From Bacteroidia bacterium (GTDB lineage Bacteria; Bacteroidota; Bacteroidia; Flavobacteriales; Flavobacteriaceae): a DNA stretch of 64,000 nt. The notes beneath the pieces are model-generated. The model had not been told where the DNA came from and made no database searches. It saw nothing but the letters and a program-made list of their open reading frames with translations. Shown here one piece after another: positions 56,587 to 64,000 of this stretch. The stretch lies in the NCBI GenBank assembly GCA_030427585.1, contig JAUIBW010000018.1, positions 1-64,000 of the forward strand. The letters are read 5' to 3'. A program made the translations under genes and the position numbers. How positions within the stretch are numbered: position 1 is the stretch's first letter; the number at the start of each line of letters is the position of its first letter.

Positions 56587-56654
56587 CGTTTTTTCTTTTT
56601 ATGAAATGAGCCATAACAATAGAGTGGATACCAGCCGGGATGGTCAATGGCGAA

Positions 56655-56695
56655 TTCCATCTGACAATTAAAAAACAATAAAAAAGAACAGATGA
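56655..56695 (+). repeat. ~40-base leader repeat, copy 2, without a following gene
   Basis: Matches copy 1 at 53608-53646 with few changes, including CATCTG (56658-56663) and CAGATG (56689-56694). Here the ATG opens only a short frame ending at tag. It may be a relic of a duplicated leader. Confidence 0.5.
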
Positions 56696-56698
56696 CAG

Positions 56699-56722
56699 GC
56701 CACTCAATAGAGTGGCTTTTTA
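56699..56722 (+). terminator. Rho-independent terminator after the copper lipoprotein gene
   Basis: GCCACTC-AATA-GAGTGGC (56699-56716) is a perfect 7-bp stem with a 4-base loop followed directly by a T-run. Confidence 0.8.
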
Positions 56723-56767
56723 TACTATTAAATAAATGCTAAGTGCTTAGTACACTAAAAATCATAA

Positions 56768-56787
56768 AAAAGACTTTTTTATCTTTA
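56768..56787. promoter_or_regulatory. AAAAGAC-N6-ATCTTTA palindrome upstream of nadA
   Basis: Near-perfect copy of the AAAAGAY-N6-RTCTTTT motif, 10 bases between its end and the Crp/Fnr-like site's third base region (site starts 56791). Order and spacing repeat the arrangement at 52835/52857. Confidence 0.45.
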
Positions 56788-56790
56788 TTT

Positions 56791-56804
56791 ATGATTTTTA
56801 TCAT
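56791..56804. promoter_or_regulatory. Crp/Fnr-like palindrome ATGAT-N4-ATCAT upstream of nadA
   Basis: A perfect ATGAT-TTTT-ATCAT; its centre is 29.5 bases before TATTTTTC (56827-56834), a likely -7 box. Confidence 0.55.
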
Positions 56805-56859
56805 AGTATTTAGATATAAAGACCTCTATTTTTCGCATTGTAATGAATATATAGTAAAA

Positions 56860-57786
56860 GTGGAGTTAAAAGAAAAAATAAGTAAAGTAAAGAGAGAGAA
56901 AAATGCTGTAATTCTTGCGCATTATTATCAAAGGCCAGAAATACAGGAAGTAGCAGATTATGTTGGGGATAGTTTGGGATTATCTCAAAAAGCAGCAGAA
57001 ATTGATGCCGATATTATTGTTTTTGCGGGTGTACACTTTATGGCAGAAACTGCAAAAATTCTTAACCCAACAAAAAAAGTAGTTTTACCAGATTTAACAG
57101 CCGGATGTTCTTTGGCCGATTCGTGTCCCCCTGATGCATTTGGTTCTTTTGTAGCATCACATCCTAATCATGTTGTGATTACCTATATCAATTGTTCGGC
57201 AGAAATTAAAGCAATGAGCGATTTGGTTTGTACCTCTTCTAATGCGCTTAAAATTGTAGAATCGGTACCAAGGGATACCCCTATTATTTTTGCTCCGGAT
57301 AAGAACCTGGGTAAATACATCATAAAACAAACAGGTAGAGATATGTTGCTTTGGGATGGTAGTTGTATAGTACACGAAGCATTCTGTATTGATAAATTAT
57401 TAGATTTATATCAAGACAATCCAGGATCGGTAATTATAGCACATCCAGAATCTGAAGAGCATATTTTGAAAACCGCAAAGTATATAGGTTCTACTGCCGG
57501 AATGATAAATTATGTAAAAGAACATCCAAAAGAGAAATTTATAGTAGCTACAGAAGCAGGTATTTTACATGAAATGAAAAAAGAAGTGCCCAATACAATC
57601 CTGATTCCGGCTCCAGCCGAAGAAGATAATACTTGCGCTTGTAGTGAGTGTAGTTATATGAAGGTAAATACACTTCAGAAATTGTATGATTGCTTGCTTA
57701 ATGAAACTCCCGAAATAAATGTAACAGAAGATATAAGAAAAAAAGCATTAACCCCAATTGTTCGAATGTTAGAACTATCTAAATAA
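56860..57786 (+). CDS. nadA: Quinolinate synthase
   Basis: The frame opens at an ATG at 56743, but that start would add a hydrophobic, non-homologous N terminus and place the promoter motifs at 56768-56834 inside the gene. GTG at 56860 gives about 308 residues beginning [28 protein letters not shown] sequence, the usual NadA start. Cluster cysteines are seen in ADSCPPDAF and further downstream in CACSECSYM. NadA makes quinolinate from iminoaspartate and dihydroxyacetone phosphate using an oxygen-sensitive [4Fe-4S] cluster. nadB follows after 7 bases. Confidence 0.9.
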   Translation: MELKEKISKVKREKNAVILAHYYQRPEIQEVADYVGDSLGLSQKAAEIDADIIVFAGVHFMAETAKILNPTKKVVLPDLTAGCSLADSCPPDAFGSFVASHPNHVVITYINCSAEIKAMSDLVCTSSNALKIVESVPRDTPIIFAPDKNLGKYIIKQTGRDMLLWDGSCIVHEAFCIDKLLDLYQDNPGSVIIAHPESEEHILKTAKYIGSTAGMINYVKEHPKEKFIVATEAGILHEMKKEVPNTILIPAPAEEDNTCACSECSYMKVNTLQKLYDCLLNETPEINVTEDIRKKALTPIVRMLELSK

Positions 57787-57793
57787 CAGGATA

Positions 57794-59377
57794 ATGATAT
57801 CGGTAGACTATTTAGTAATTGGTTCGGGTGCAGCTGGGTTAACTTTTGCGGTTAAAATAGCAGAAAAATTTAGAGATAAAAAAGTTTGTATAGTCACAAA
57901 AGCAGATGATGACGAATCTAATACAAAATATGCACAGGGAGGTGTAGCTGTTGTATTAGATACAGAAGAAGACTCTTTTCAAAAACATATACAAGATACT
58001 TTGATTGCCGGTGATGGTTTATGCGATCCAGAAGTTGTTAAAATGGTCGTTAAAGAAGGCCCCAAAAGACTTAATGACTTAATTCATTGGGGAGCAAATT
58101 TTGATTTAGATTATAACGGAAAATTGGATCTTGGTAAAGAAGGAGGACATTCAGAATATCGTATAGTTCATCATAAAGATATTACAGGCCGCGAAATAGA
58201 AACTGCATTACTAACTCGTATTCATCAATTGCCAAACATTAATATATTGAGTCATCATTTTGCAATCGATCTGATCACAGAACATCAATTACAAATACAA
58301 AATCATGAAAATATTTCTTGCTATGGTGCCTATGCTCTGAATCAAAAAACAGGAGAAGTAAAAACGATAAAAGCTACAGTAACATTGTTAGCAACAGGAG
58401 GCATTGGCAAAATATATGGTCATACTACTAACCCGGTTATAGCAACAGGTGATGGTATTGCAATGGCATATAGAGCAAAGGCAAGAATTAAGGATATGGA
58501 ATTTGTTCAATTTCATCCAACAGCATTATACGAAGAAAAAGATGGGCAATCTTTCCTAATTTCTGAAGCAATAAGAGGTTTTGGAGCATACCTGAGAAAT
58601 AGGAAAGGGCATAGATTTATGGTAGAGTATGACGAAAGGGGAGAACTTGCTTCTCGAGATATTGTTTCAAAAAGTATTGATAATGAACTTAAAAAATCCG
58701 GTGATCCCTGTGTGTATTTAGACTGTACCCATCTTGAGATAGAGGATTTTAAAAAACATTTTCCTACGATTTATAAAAAATGCATGGCCAATCATATTAA
58801 CATAGAAAAAGATTGGATTCCGGTGGTTCCGGCATCTCATTATTTATGTGGTGGTATTGAAGTTGATAAAAATGGCATGACCTCTATTCAAAATTTATTT
58901 GCCTGCGGAGAATGTTCGAGAACAGGTTTGCATGGAGCTAATAGATTAGCTTCAAACTCTTTGCTAGAAGCCCTGGTGTACGCGCATAACAGCTACCAAT
59001 ACCTTTGTTATAACCCTATGCAATCTGATTCACTAGCTATTCCCGATTGGAATGATCAGGGAACACATGTTAATAAAGAACATATTATTATAAAACATAA
59101 TACCAGGCAACTACAAGCTTTAATGAGAGATTATGTAGGTATTGTACGAAGTAATCATCGTTTGATAAAAGCTAAAGAATATTTGGATGTAATGTATAGA
59201 GAAGTGGAAGAACTATATAAGGATTCGAAAATAAATACAGCACTATGTGAATTACGAAACATGATTAATATTGCGCACTTAATTATTGGACAATCTTTAG
59301 AAAGAAAAGAAAATAAAGGAGGGTATTTTAATATAGATAATAATGCTTTTCCAGAAATACAGAACCCCCTAATATAG
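57794..59377 (+). CDS. nadB: L-aspartate oxidase
   Basis: A 527-residue flavoprotein of the succinate-dehydrogenase/fumarate-reductase family. FAD motif GSGAAGL (8-14 region), TKYAQGGVA, EGGHSEYRIVHHKD with its His, the FHPTAL and HGANRLASNSLLE motifs are typical for NadB. It oxidises L-aspartate to iminoaspartate for NadA and can use fumarate instead of oxygen, which fits the anaerobic setting. Confidence 0.93.
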   Translation: MISVDYLVIGSGAAGLTFAVKIAEKFRDKKVCIVTKADDDESNTKYAQGGVAVVLDTEEDSFQKHIQDTLIAGDGLCDPEVVKMVVKEGPKRLNDLIHWGANFDLDYNGKLDLGKEGGHSEYRIVHHKDITGREIETALLTRIHQLPNINILSHHFAIDLITEHQLQIQNHENISCYGAYALNQKTGEVKTIKATVTLLATGGIGKIYGHTTNPVIATGDGIAMAYRAKARIKDMEFVQFHPTALYEEKDGQSFLISEAIRGFGAYLRNRKGHRFMVEYDERGELASRDIVSKSIDNELKKSGDPCVYLDCTHLEIEDFKKHFPTIYKKCMANHINIEKDWIPVVPASHYLCGGIEVDKNGMTSIQNLFACGECSRTGLHGANRLASNSLLEALVYAHNSYQYLCYNPMQSDSLAIPDWNDQGTHVNKEHIIIKHNTRQLQALMRDYVGIVRSNHRLIKAKEYLDVMYREVEELYKDSKINTALCELRNMINIAHLIIGQSLERKENKGGYFNIDNNAFPEIQNPLI

Positions 59378-59383
59378 TATAAT

Positions 59384-60007
59384 ATGATAAATGAAATAAT
59401 TAAAGCAAGTTTAATCAAAGGGATTTCCTATACAGCATATGTTGAATTGGTAAATCGTCTTGTTGCAGAAGAAGCTACAACGGGAACAGAACAAACTCAA
59501 CAACGTATAGACTTTACTAAATTAAATGCAAGTAGAATGCGAAGGCTTGATAAGACTCTTGTAATACCAGAACAATCCAAACAAGTTTTTCAAGATATGA
59601 AAGAAAAACAAACCTGGTTTGTTCTTATAGAAAGTTGGTGCGCCGATGGAGCACAAACCATTCCTGTGTTAAACAAAATAGCAGAAGTTTCACCTGCAAT
59701 TAATTTAAAAATTTTATTACGAGATGATAATCCTGAGTTTATGGATCTTTTTTTAACAAACGGAACACGCTCTATACCTAAACTCATAATTACCGATAAT
59801 GATAGTAATGTATTAAATACATGGGGACCTAGATCAAAAGTTGCTACTAGTATGGTTCTGGCTTACAAAAAGGAAAACGGAAAAATAGATGACACTTTTA
59901 AAAAATCTCTACAGGTTTGGTATAATAAAAATAAAGGAGAAGCTATTATTGACGACCTTGTGAATATAGTTGAAGACTCACTCGCATTAGAAAAAGATTT
60001 TGATTAA
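59384..60007 (+). CDS. Thioredoxin-family protein with a single active-site Cys
   Basis: A 207-residue thioredoxin-fold protein. The active-site loop reads ESWCADGAQ, so the second Cys of CxxC is missing. The cis-Pro region SIPKLIITD is kept. No signal peptide, so cytoplasmic. It follows nadB by 6 bases and is probably in the same transcript. Such one-Cys members may act as monothiol reductases or bind thiols; the exact role is unknown. Confidence 0.75.
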   Translation: MINEIIKASLIKGISYTAYVELVNRLVAEEATTGTEQTQQRIDFTKLNASRMRRLDKTLVIPEQSKQVFQDMKEKQTWFVLIESWCADGAQTIPVLNKIAEVSPAINLKILLRDDNPEFMDLFLTNGTRSIPKLIITDNDSNVLNTWGPRSKVATSMVLAYKKENGKIDDTFKKSLQVWYNKNKGEAIIDDLVNIVEDSLALEKDFD

Positions 60008-60024
60008 TAGCTTTGTTTAAATAT

Positions 60025-60060
60025 AAAAAACTTCCGAAAAATCTTTTTCAGAAGTTTTTT
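60025..60060. terminator. Bidirectional terminator between convergent genes
   Basis: AAAAAACTTC...GAAGTTTTTT stem with an inner GAAAAA/TTTTTC extension. The A-run and T-run serve both strands, between the thioredoxin gene and the convergent RIC gene. Confidence 0.75.
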
Positions 60061-60077
60061 ATGAATGAAACTAATTT

Positions 60078-60824
60078 TTAAGAAGGAGCAGTCTCTGATC
60101 TTTTTACAATCTTCTTTTCTATTTCTATTGCTTTTGGAAACAAAATATTATTTTCCAGATGGATATGTAAATGCAAATCCTTTTCAAATTCTTCTAACAT
60201 TGAAAAAGTGACATTATACGTATTACAAGCATCTTCGGGTGGAGTATAATGATTTGATAACTCCGAAATTTTTCGAAACCGTACGCCTTCGTTATCATGT
60301 TCTTGCATCATCATCGAGATAGGGTTTTCTACAGTTCCAAAATGGGGTCGTTGTACGTTATGCTCTTGTTCTAGACTTTTTACCATTTTTCTAACAAAAG
60401 GAAACAGTATAATTTCTTCTTTTTTCATATGTTGCGAAAGTTCACCAGAGGCCTCACTAAATAGAGTATGAATCTCTAGTAACTCTGGATGGCGTCCTCC
60501 GTGTACTTTGCAGAGTTTTTCTAAATATTGGCGTAGTATTGGTATTTTTTCTTCTACATAACGGTGATGTTTCTTTTCTATATAATCTACTAATAGATCA
60601 AGTGGCCAGGATTGATAATCAATAACAATATCATCTTTTTGAGTTAAAACATCATTTAAGTTCTTTAGAAGAGATTCAATTTCAATATCATTTTTGTTAC
60701 AAACCTCTTCTAATGTTCTGTCTCCTCTACAGCAAAAATCAATTCCATATTTTGAAAAAACAGCAGCAGTTCGATAATCTTTTGCAACGAATTGCCCTAC
60801 CTTAGTTTTTATTAGTATATCCAT
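60078..60824 (-). CDS. ric: Iron-sulfur cluster repair di-iron protein (RIC/ScdA/YtfE type)
   Basis: A 248-residue protein. The N-terminal ScdA_N domain has the paired Cys31-Cys32 (GIDFCCRGDRTL); the rest is a hemerythrin-like four-helix bundle with spaced His/Glu ligands (KKHHRYVEE, GGRHPEL, MKKEEIILFP, QEHDNEG, HIHLENNILFP). RIC proteins repair iron-sulfur clusters damaged by NO. The gene begins 3 bases after the NO reductase stop, so both are one operon. Confidence 0.92.
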   Translation of the reverse strand: MDILIKTKVGQFVAKDYRTAAVFSKYGIDFCCRGDRTLEEVCNKNDIEIESLLKNLNDVLTQKDDIVIDYQSWPLDLLVDYIEKKHHRYVEEKIPILRQYLEKLCKVHGGRHPELLEIHTLFSEASGELSQHMKKEEIILFPFVRKMVKSLEQEHNVQRPHFGTVENPISMMMQEHDNEGVRFRKISELSNHYTPPEDACNTYNVTFSMLEEFEKDLHLHIHLENNILFPKAIEIEKKIVKRSETAPS

Positions 60825-60827
60825 AAT

Positions 60828-63074
60828 TTATTTATTTAAGATTGTTTTATTTTTTAATGTTAAATCAAATACGAACCAACAAATGGTTACCATACCAATT
60901 GCAAAAATGATATCCCCTATAGATCGTAACCATTTTAGGATGATCATTCCCGGATGTTGCATAAACTCGGCAGAGCGAGCATACCACATTCCGTGTTCCA
61001 TACTTTCAAGTGCTTGCCACACACCCATTGGTAATAAGCTTAATAGCGCCATGGCTAATAGCCCAATATTTAAAGACCAAAAGGAGATTTTTAGTAATTT
61101 TTCATTCCAGCGTATATCCCTATACAAACTTCTTAGAACAAATAACATTAATCCGATTCCTAAGGTCCCGTATACTCCGTATAATGCGGTATGGCTATGA
61201 AGAGGTGTAATATTTAATCCTTGTACATAATATAGTGCAATTGGTGGGTTGATGATAAAACCAAAAATACCTGCCCCAAGAAAATTCCAAAAGGCTACTG
61301 CTATCATAAAATATATGGGCCACTTATAATCTTTAAGCCAACGTGTAGCTTTAGACAATTTGTAGTTGTGATATGCTTCGTAACCAATAAGCGTAAGAGG
61401 TACGATTTCTAGTGCACTAAATGTAGCACCCAAAGCCATTACTGCTGTAGGGGTTCCTGAAAAATAGATGTGATGAAAAGTTCCTAAAATTCCACCAGAC
61501 AAAAATATTATAGTGGCAAACAATACATTGTGTATTGCAGTTTTTGTTTTTAAAAGTCCTAATCGTACAAATAAAAAGGCGATAACTACAGTAGCAAAAA
61601 CCTCAAAAAAACCTTCTACCCATAGATGTACAACCCACCATCTCCAATATTCGGCTATTGCTAGATTAGTTTGCCTACCCCACATAAGGCCTGCTCCGTA
61701 GAACATAGCTATGGCAATACAGGATATCAAAAACATGATAATGAGATTTTTTTCTTCGGTTTTTTTCTTCAATACAGGTAATAGTGGTCTGGCCATTAAG
61801 GCTAACCATAGGAATAATCCAATGAGTAGAAAAATTTGCCAAAACCGACCCAAATCGACATATTCATATCCCTGATGTCCAAACCAAAAGTTTTCTACGA
61901 GATTTAGTTTTTGCATTACTCCAAGCCATTGCCCAAACATCGAACCTGCCACAATAATTAAAAGAGCAATAAATAGAAAATTAACACCAAATACCTGAAA
62001 CTTTGGATCTTTACCAGATATTGAAGGAGCAATATACAACCCTGTTGCTAACCATGCTGTTGCTATCCAAAAAATAGCTAATTGAGTATGCCAGCTACGA
62101 GTGACCGAGTAGGGGAGAATCTGATCCAAAGGAATACCATAAAAGCCATCTCCTTCTACACCATAATGTGCAGTAACAATACCTAACAACATTTGTACAA
62201 CCATAAGAAGGCTTACTACCCAAAAATATTTTTTTACTAAGCGCATAGAAGGAGTTATTCCTTGTCTTAATAAAGGATCTTCTGCAGGAGCAGGGATATG
62301 TTCATCCTCTCCCGATTTCACATGATAAAATACCATGATTCCGATAGATATGATTAAAAGAACAATACTCACTCCCGACCAGGTAAATAAACTTTTAGTA
62401 GGAACATTCCCTACTAATTCTTCTGCGGGCCAGTTATGAGTATAAGAAATGTTCTCGTCTGGTCTTTGTGTAACTGTTGCCCAAGTCGCCCAAAAGAAAA
62501 ATGCATTCATTTTTTGCATTCGTTCTTCATTTTTAATAGTGTTTTTTGGGATTGCATAGTCTGATCGTAATTGATCAAATTTGGGATCATCGGTAAACAA
62601 ACCTTTATAGTAATTACTTAAATACTGTATAGCCAAAATCCTTTCTTCTGAAATAGTGATCGATTTGGTTGTTTCATTATACGTATTAGCCCGTAAGTCT
62701 TTTTGTAATCGTATCTTTAAAGCAGCTTGTTGCTCGTCATTTACGAGCTTATAGTTTGTATTAAAATCTCTTTGTGCATAAATATCTAAGATAAATAGTG
62801 CCTCTCGATGAAGCCAGTCTGCAGTCCAATCTGGAGCGACATAAGCACCATGCCCCCATACCGATCCTATTTCCTGTCCACCAATACTTTGCCAAATGTT
62901 TTGTCCATCTTTAATCTGTGAGTTAGTAAAAATAATATCACCATTGGGTGAAATAATTTTATCAGGTATTGGAGGTGCTTTTTGATAAATCTCGTAACCG
63001 TAATACCCTAATACACTAAAGGAGATAAGTAATACTGCTGCAAGTCCCAGCCATAATTTTTTTTCTTTTTTCAT
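60828..63074 (-). CDS. norB: Quinol-dependent nitric oxide reductase (qNOR)
   Basis: A 748-residue single-subunit NO reductase. An N-terminal membrane anchor and a periplasmic domain (~40-220; IWQSIGGQEIGSVWGHGAYVAPDWTADWLHRE) replace the cytochrome c subunit, and ~12 further membrane helices form the haem-copper-oxidase-like core with haem/Fe ligands in RSWHTQLAIFW, TFHHIYFSGTP and PLHSHTALYG and the key Glu in VEGFFEVF. It reduces two NO to N2O with quinol. A GGATA-N4-TATCC palindrome lies 26 bases upstream of its start. Confidence 0.95.
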   Translation of the reverse strand: MKKEKKLWLGLAAVLLISFSVLGYYGYEIYQKAPPIPDKIISPNGDIIFTNSQIKDGQNIWQSIGGQEIGSVWGHGAYVAPDWTADWLHREALFILDIYAQRDFNTNYKLVNDEQQAALKIRLQKDLRANTYNETTKSITISEERILAIQYLSNYYKGLFTDDPKFDQLRSDYAIPKNTIKNEERMQKMNAFFFWATWATVTQRPDENISYTHNWPAEELVGNVPTKSLFTWSGVSIVLLIISIGIMVFYHVKSGEDEHIPAPAEDPLLRQGITPSMRLVKKYFWVVSLLMVVQMLLGIVTAHYGVEGDGFYGIPLDQILPYSVTRSWHTQLAIFWIATAWLATGLYIAPSISGKDPKFQVFGVNFLFIALLIIVAGSMFGQWLGVMQKLNLVENFWFGHQGYEYVDLGRFWQIFLLIGLFLWLALMARPLLPVLKKKTEEKNLIIMFLISCIAIAMFYGAGLMWGRQTNLAIAEYWRWWVVHLWVEGFFEVFATVVIAFLFVRLGLLKTKTAIHNVLFATIIFLSGGILGTFHHIYFSGTPTAVMALGATFSALEIVPLTLIGYEAYHNYKLSKATRWLKDYKWPIYFMIAVAFWNFLGAGIFGFIINPPIALYYVQGLNITPLHSHTALYGVYGTLGIGLMLFVLRSLYRDIRWNEKLLKISFWSLNIGLLAMALLSLLPMGVWQALESMEHGMWYARSAEFMQHPGMIILKWLRSIGDIIFAIGMVTICWFVFDLTLKNKTILNK

Positions 63075-63099
63075 GAGATAGTAGTTAAAATTTTAATTC

Positions 63100-63113
63100 G
63101 GATAATTTTATCC
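63100..63113. promoter_or_regulatory. GGATA-N4-TATCC palindrome upstream of norB (Rrf2-type operator candidate)
   Basis: A perfect GGATA-ATTT-TATCC in the 58-base gap between norB and the Rrf2 gene. The same motif lies in front of the Rrf2 gene itself. Confidence 0.6.
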
Positions 63114-63132
63114 TATTTAATAATAATTTTTT

Positions 63133-63576
63133 TTAGGTTCTTAAATATGAAGCTCCTGATTTGATTCCAAGAGCTAATTCTTCCAGGTTGGTAGATTCCA
63201 ACATTTTCTTTAATTCTTCTCTTACTGCAGCAAATTTGTGATGAACAGGGCATGGATGATCTTCTGAGCATTTATTAAGACCCAAACCACAGCCAATATA
63301 AATACTGTCCCCATCTATAGCATCAACAATTTCTGCAAGTTGTATAGATGCTATTTTATGTTTTTCTATTTCGAAACCACCGGCAGCACCTTTTACAGAA
63401 TTAACTATATTATTTTTAGCTAGTTTTTGAAGAATCTTTGCAGTAAATGCTTCTGGCGAGTTAATTTTGGCAGCAATATCTTTAAGGCTTACCCGCTCTC
63501 CTTGATAAGATTTTAAGGCAATAAAAATAGCAGCTTTAATTCCGTATTCGCAGGCTTTCGAAAACATTCTATTCAA
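63133..63576 (-). CDS. Rrf2-family regulator, likely NO-responsive (NsrR-like)
   Basis: A 147-residue Rrf2 protein with winged helix (CEYGIKAAIFIAL), EAFTAKILQKL, wing GAAGGF and Cys96, Cys103, Cys109 (C-x6-C-x5-C), the same spacing as the regulator at 52352. Its neighbours norB, ric and nirK and the shared GGATA-N4-TATCC palindromes suggest that it represses NO-detoxification genes until its cluster reacts with NO. Sensing of NO is inferred. Confidence 0.88.
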   Translation of the reverse strand: MNRMFSKACEYGIKAAIFIALKSYQGERVSLKDIAAKINSPEAFTAKILQKLAKNNIVNSVKGAAGGFEIEKHKIASIQLAEIVDAIDGDSIYIGCGLGLNKCSEDHPCPVHHKFAAVREELKKMLESTNLEELALGIKSGASYLRT

Positions 63577-63591
63577 AAATTAGTTACTCTG

Positions 63592-63599
63592 CAAAATTA
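63592..63599 (-). promoter_or_regulatory. -7 box (TAATTTTG) of the Rrf2 gene at 63133
   Basis: On the minus strand TAATTTTG fits TAnnTTTG and lies 16 bases upstream of the start codon; the operator palindrome begins on the next base upstream. Confidence 0.5.
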
Positions 63600-63643
63600 G
63601 CAATTATTTAATTAGGATAAAAATATCCGAATTAAATAATTGC
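63600..63643. promoter_or_regulatory. 44-bp palindrome with GGATA-N4-TATCC centre (autoregulatory operator candidate)
   Basis: Outer arms GCAATTATTTAATT (63600-63613) and AATTAAATAATTGC (63630-63643) are perfect; the inner motif GGATA-AAAA-TATCC is at 63615-63628, with a single mismatched pair at 63614/63629. It lies between the Rrf2 and nirK promoters. Confidence 0.65.
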
Positions 63644-63690
63644 AAACTTTTATACTTAGATCTTAATAAAAGATTAATTAGTCCAAAAAC

Positions 63691-63704
63691 ATGATATTTA
63701 TCAT
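63691..63704. promoter_or_regulatory. Crp/Fnr-like palindrome ATGAT-N4-ATCAT upstream of nirK
   Basis: A perfect ATGAT-ATTT-ATCAT, centre 30.5 bases before TATTTTTA (63728-63735), a likely -7 box; the predicted start is near 63740. Confidence 0.58.
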
Positions 63705-63741
63705 ATTTCATGTGCAGTAGTAATTCTTATTTTTACAGAAT

Positions 63742-63761
63742 AAAAGACAAAAGAGTCTTTT
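63742..63761. promoter_or_regulatory. AAAAGAC-N6-GTCTTTT palindrome in the nirK leader
   Basis: A perfect inverted repeat just after the predicted transcription start of the nirK-like gene and 23 bases before its ATG, a repressor-like position. Confidence 0.55.
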
Positions 63762-63784
63762 ATTAAAAGTAAAATAGTAAGAAT

Positions 63785-64000
63785 ATGAAATCAAAAAAAC
63801 CATTTGTATTGTTATCTAATACAGGATTGTTTATAGGAGTTCTATTAATGATCTTGTCTGCCTGCTCAGAAAATAAGGAAGCCGAGGCAAAGAATTATTT
63901 GGGGCCAGAAGGCATTCCTGTAAGCCAGGAAATGATTGCCGAATTAACTTCACCTCCTAACGTACCTGGGCCTACAGGAAGAAGAAAAGCAAAGAAGCTT
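63785..64000 (+). CDS. nirK: Copper nitrite reductase, lipoprotein type (partial, runs off the right edge)
   Basis: Only 72 codons are in the window. The N terminus is a lipoprotein signal with lipobox LSAC (Cys27). Residues ~45-72 (EMIAELTSPPNVPGPTGRRKAKKL) resemble the start of the first cupredoxin domain of flavobacterial NirK, where LTxPPxVPxP precedes the metal domain. Context supports it: norB, ric, an Rrf2 regulator and a copper receptor. The copper ligands lie outside the window, so another multicopper protein cannot be excluded. Confidence 0.7.
   Translation, partial: MKSKKPFVLLSNTGLFIGVLLMILSACSENKEAEAKNYLGPEGIPVSQEMIAELTSPPNVPGPTGRRKAKKL

Noticed and set aside
1..64000. CRISPR array, insertion sequence or prophage
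   Set aside because: No regularly spaced repeats, transposase, integrase or phage structural genes were seen.

Overview
The window looks like a piece of the chromosome of a marine Bacteroidota, most likely a flavobacterium. The evidence is low GC, A-rich leaders, candidate -7 boxes of the TAnnTTTG type, lipoproteins of the SCSSDDDN type, a single-subunit quinol NO reductase and typical Bacteroidota gene families. The genus is not proven by anything seen here; an Aquimarina-like organism is my guess.

Region 1 (1-41007, plus strand) is a trans-acyltransferase polyketide synthase (trans-AT PKS) cluster. Two giant PKS proteins carry no in-line AT. PKS-1 enters from the left edge and reads DH end, three crotonase (ECH) domains, two near-identical ACPs, KS, dead DH, KR, ACP, KS. 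PKS-2 reads DH-KR-ACP, KS-DH-KR-ACP, KS-KR-ACP, KS-DH and stops without ACP or thioesterase. A small HxxxDG acyltransferase gene sits between them, at a point where a module is split over two proteins. Downstream are a duplicated CGCAxxGxC-type protein, a cysteine desulfurase, a methyltransferase and a bipartite class V aminotransferase-fold protein. These are followed by a beta-branching (HMG-synthase) cassette (PksG-like, PksH-like, AcpK-like, Ser-active-site KS decarboxylase), an outer-membrane DUF1302-like barrel, an acylhydrolase-like AT homologue, a PksB-like metallo-hydrolase, a true trans-AT, an alkaline-phosphatase-superfamily enzyme, a decayed Sfp-type phosphopantetheinyl transferase and a free ACP. 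Two tRNA-Cys genes, one with an abnormal C33, lie inside the cluster.

Region 2 (41203-47597) holds a DUF4386 membrane protein and then a six-gene minus-strand operon: ACP, CrtI-like FAD oxidoreductase, FabG, FabF, a KS homologue with an altered catalytic set, FabZ. It resembles a small reducing type II PKS or fatty-acid system and may make a polyene or an unusual acyl group.

Region 3 (48062-64000) is an anaerobic/denitrification neighbourhood: nrdG-nrdD, an unknown 597-residue protein, an Rrf2 regulator, a copper-type TonB receptor with a Met/His-rich lipoprotein, nadA-nadB, a thioredoxin-like protein, the di-iron repair protein RIC, quinol NO reductase, a second Rrf2 regulator and the start of a nirK-like gene. 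Three classes of palindromic site tie it together: ATGAT-N4-ATCAT (Crp/Fnr-like, with a fixed distance to the putative -7 box), AAAAGAY-N6-RTCTTTT, and GGATA-N4-TATCC (at norB and its neighbouring Rrf2 gene).

Three long palindromic elements of about 155-161 bp with a shared core (11180-11334, 35435-35595, 53289-53448) look like one MITE-like family. No CRISPR array, insertion sequence or prophage was seen.
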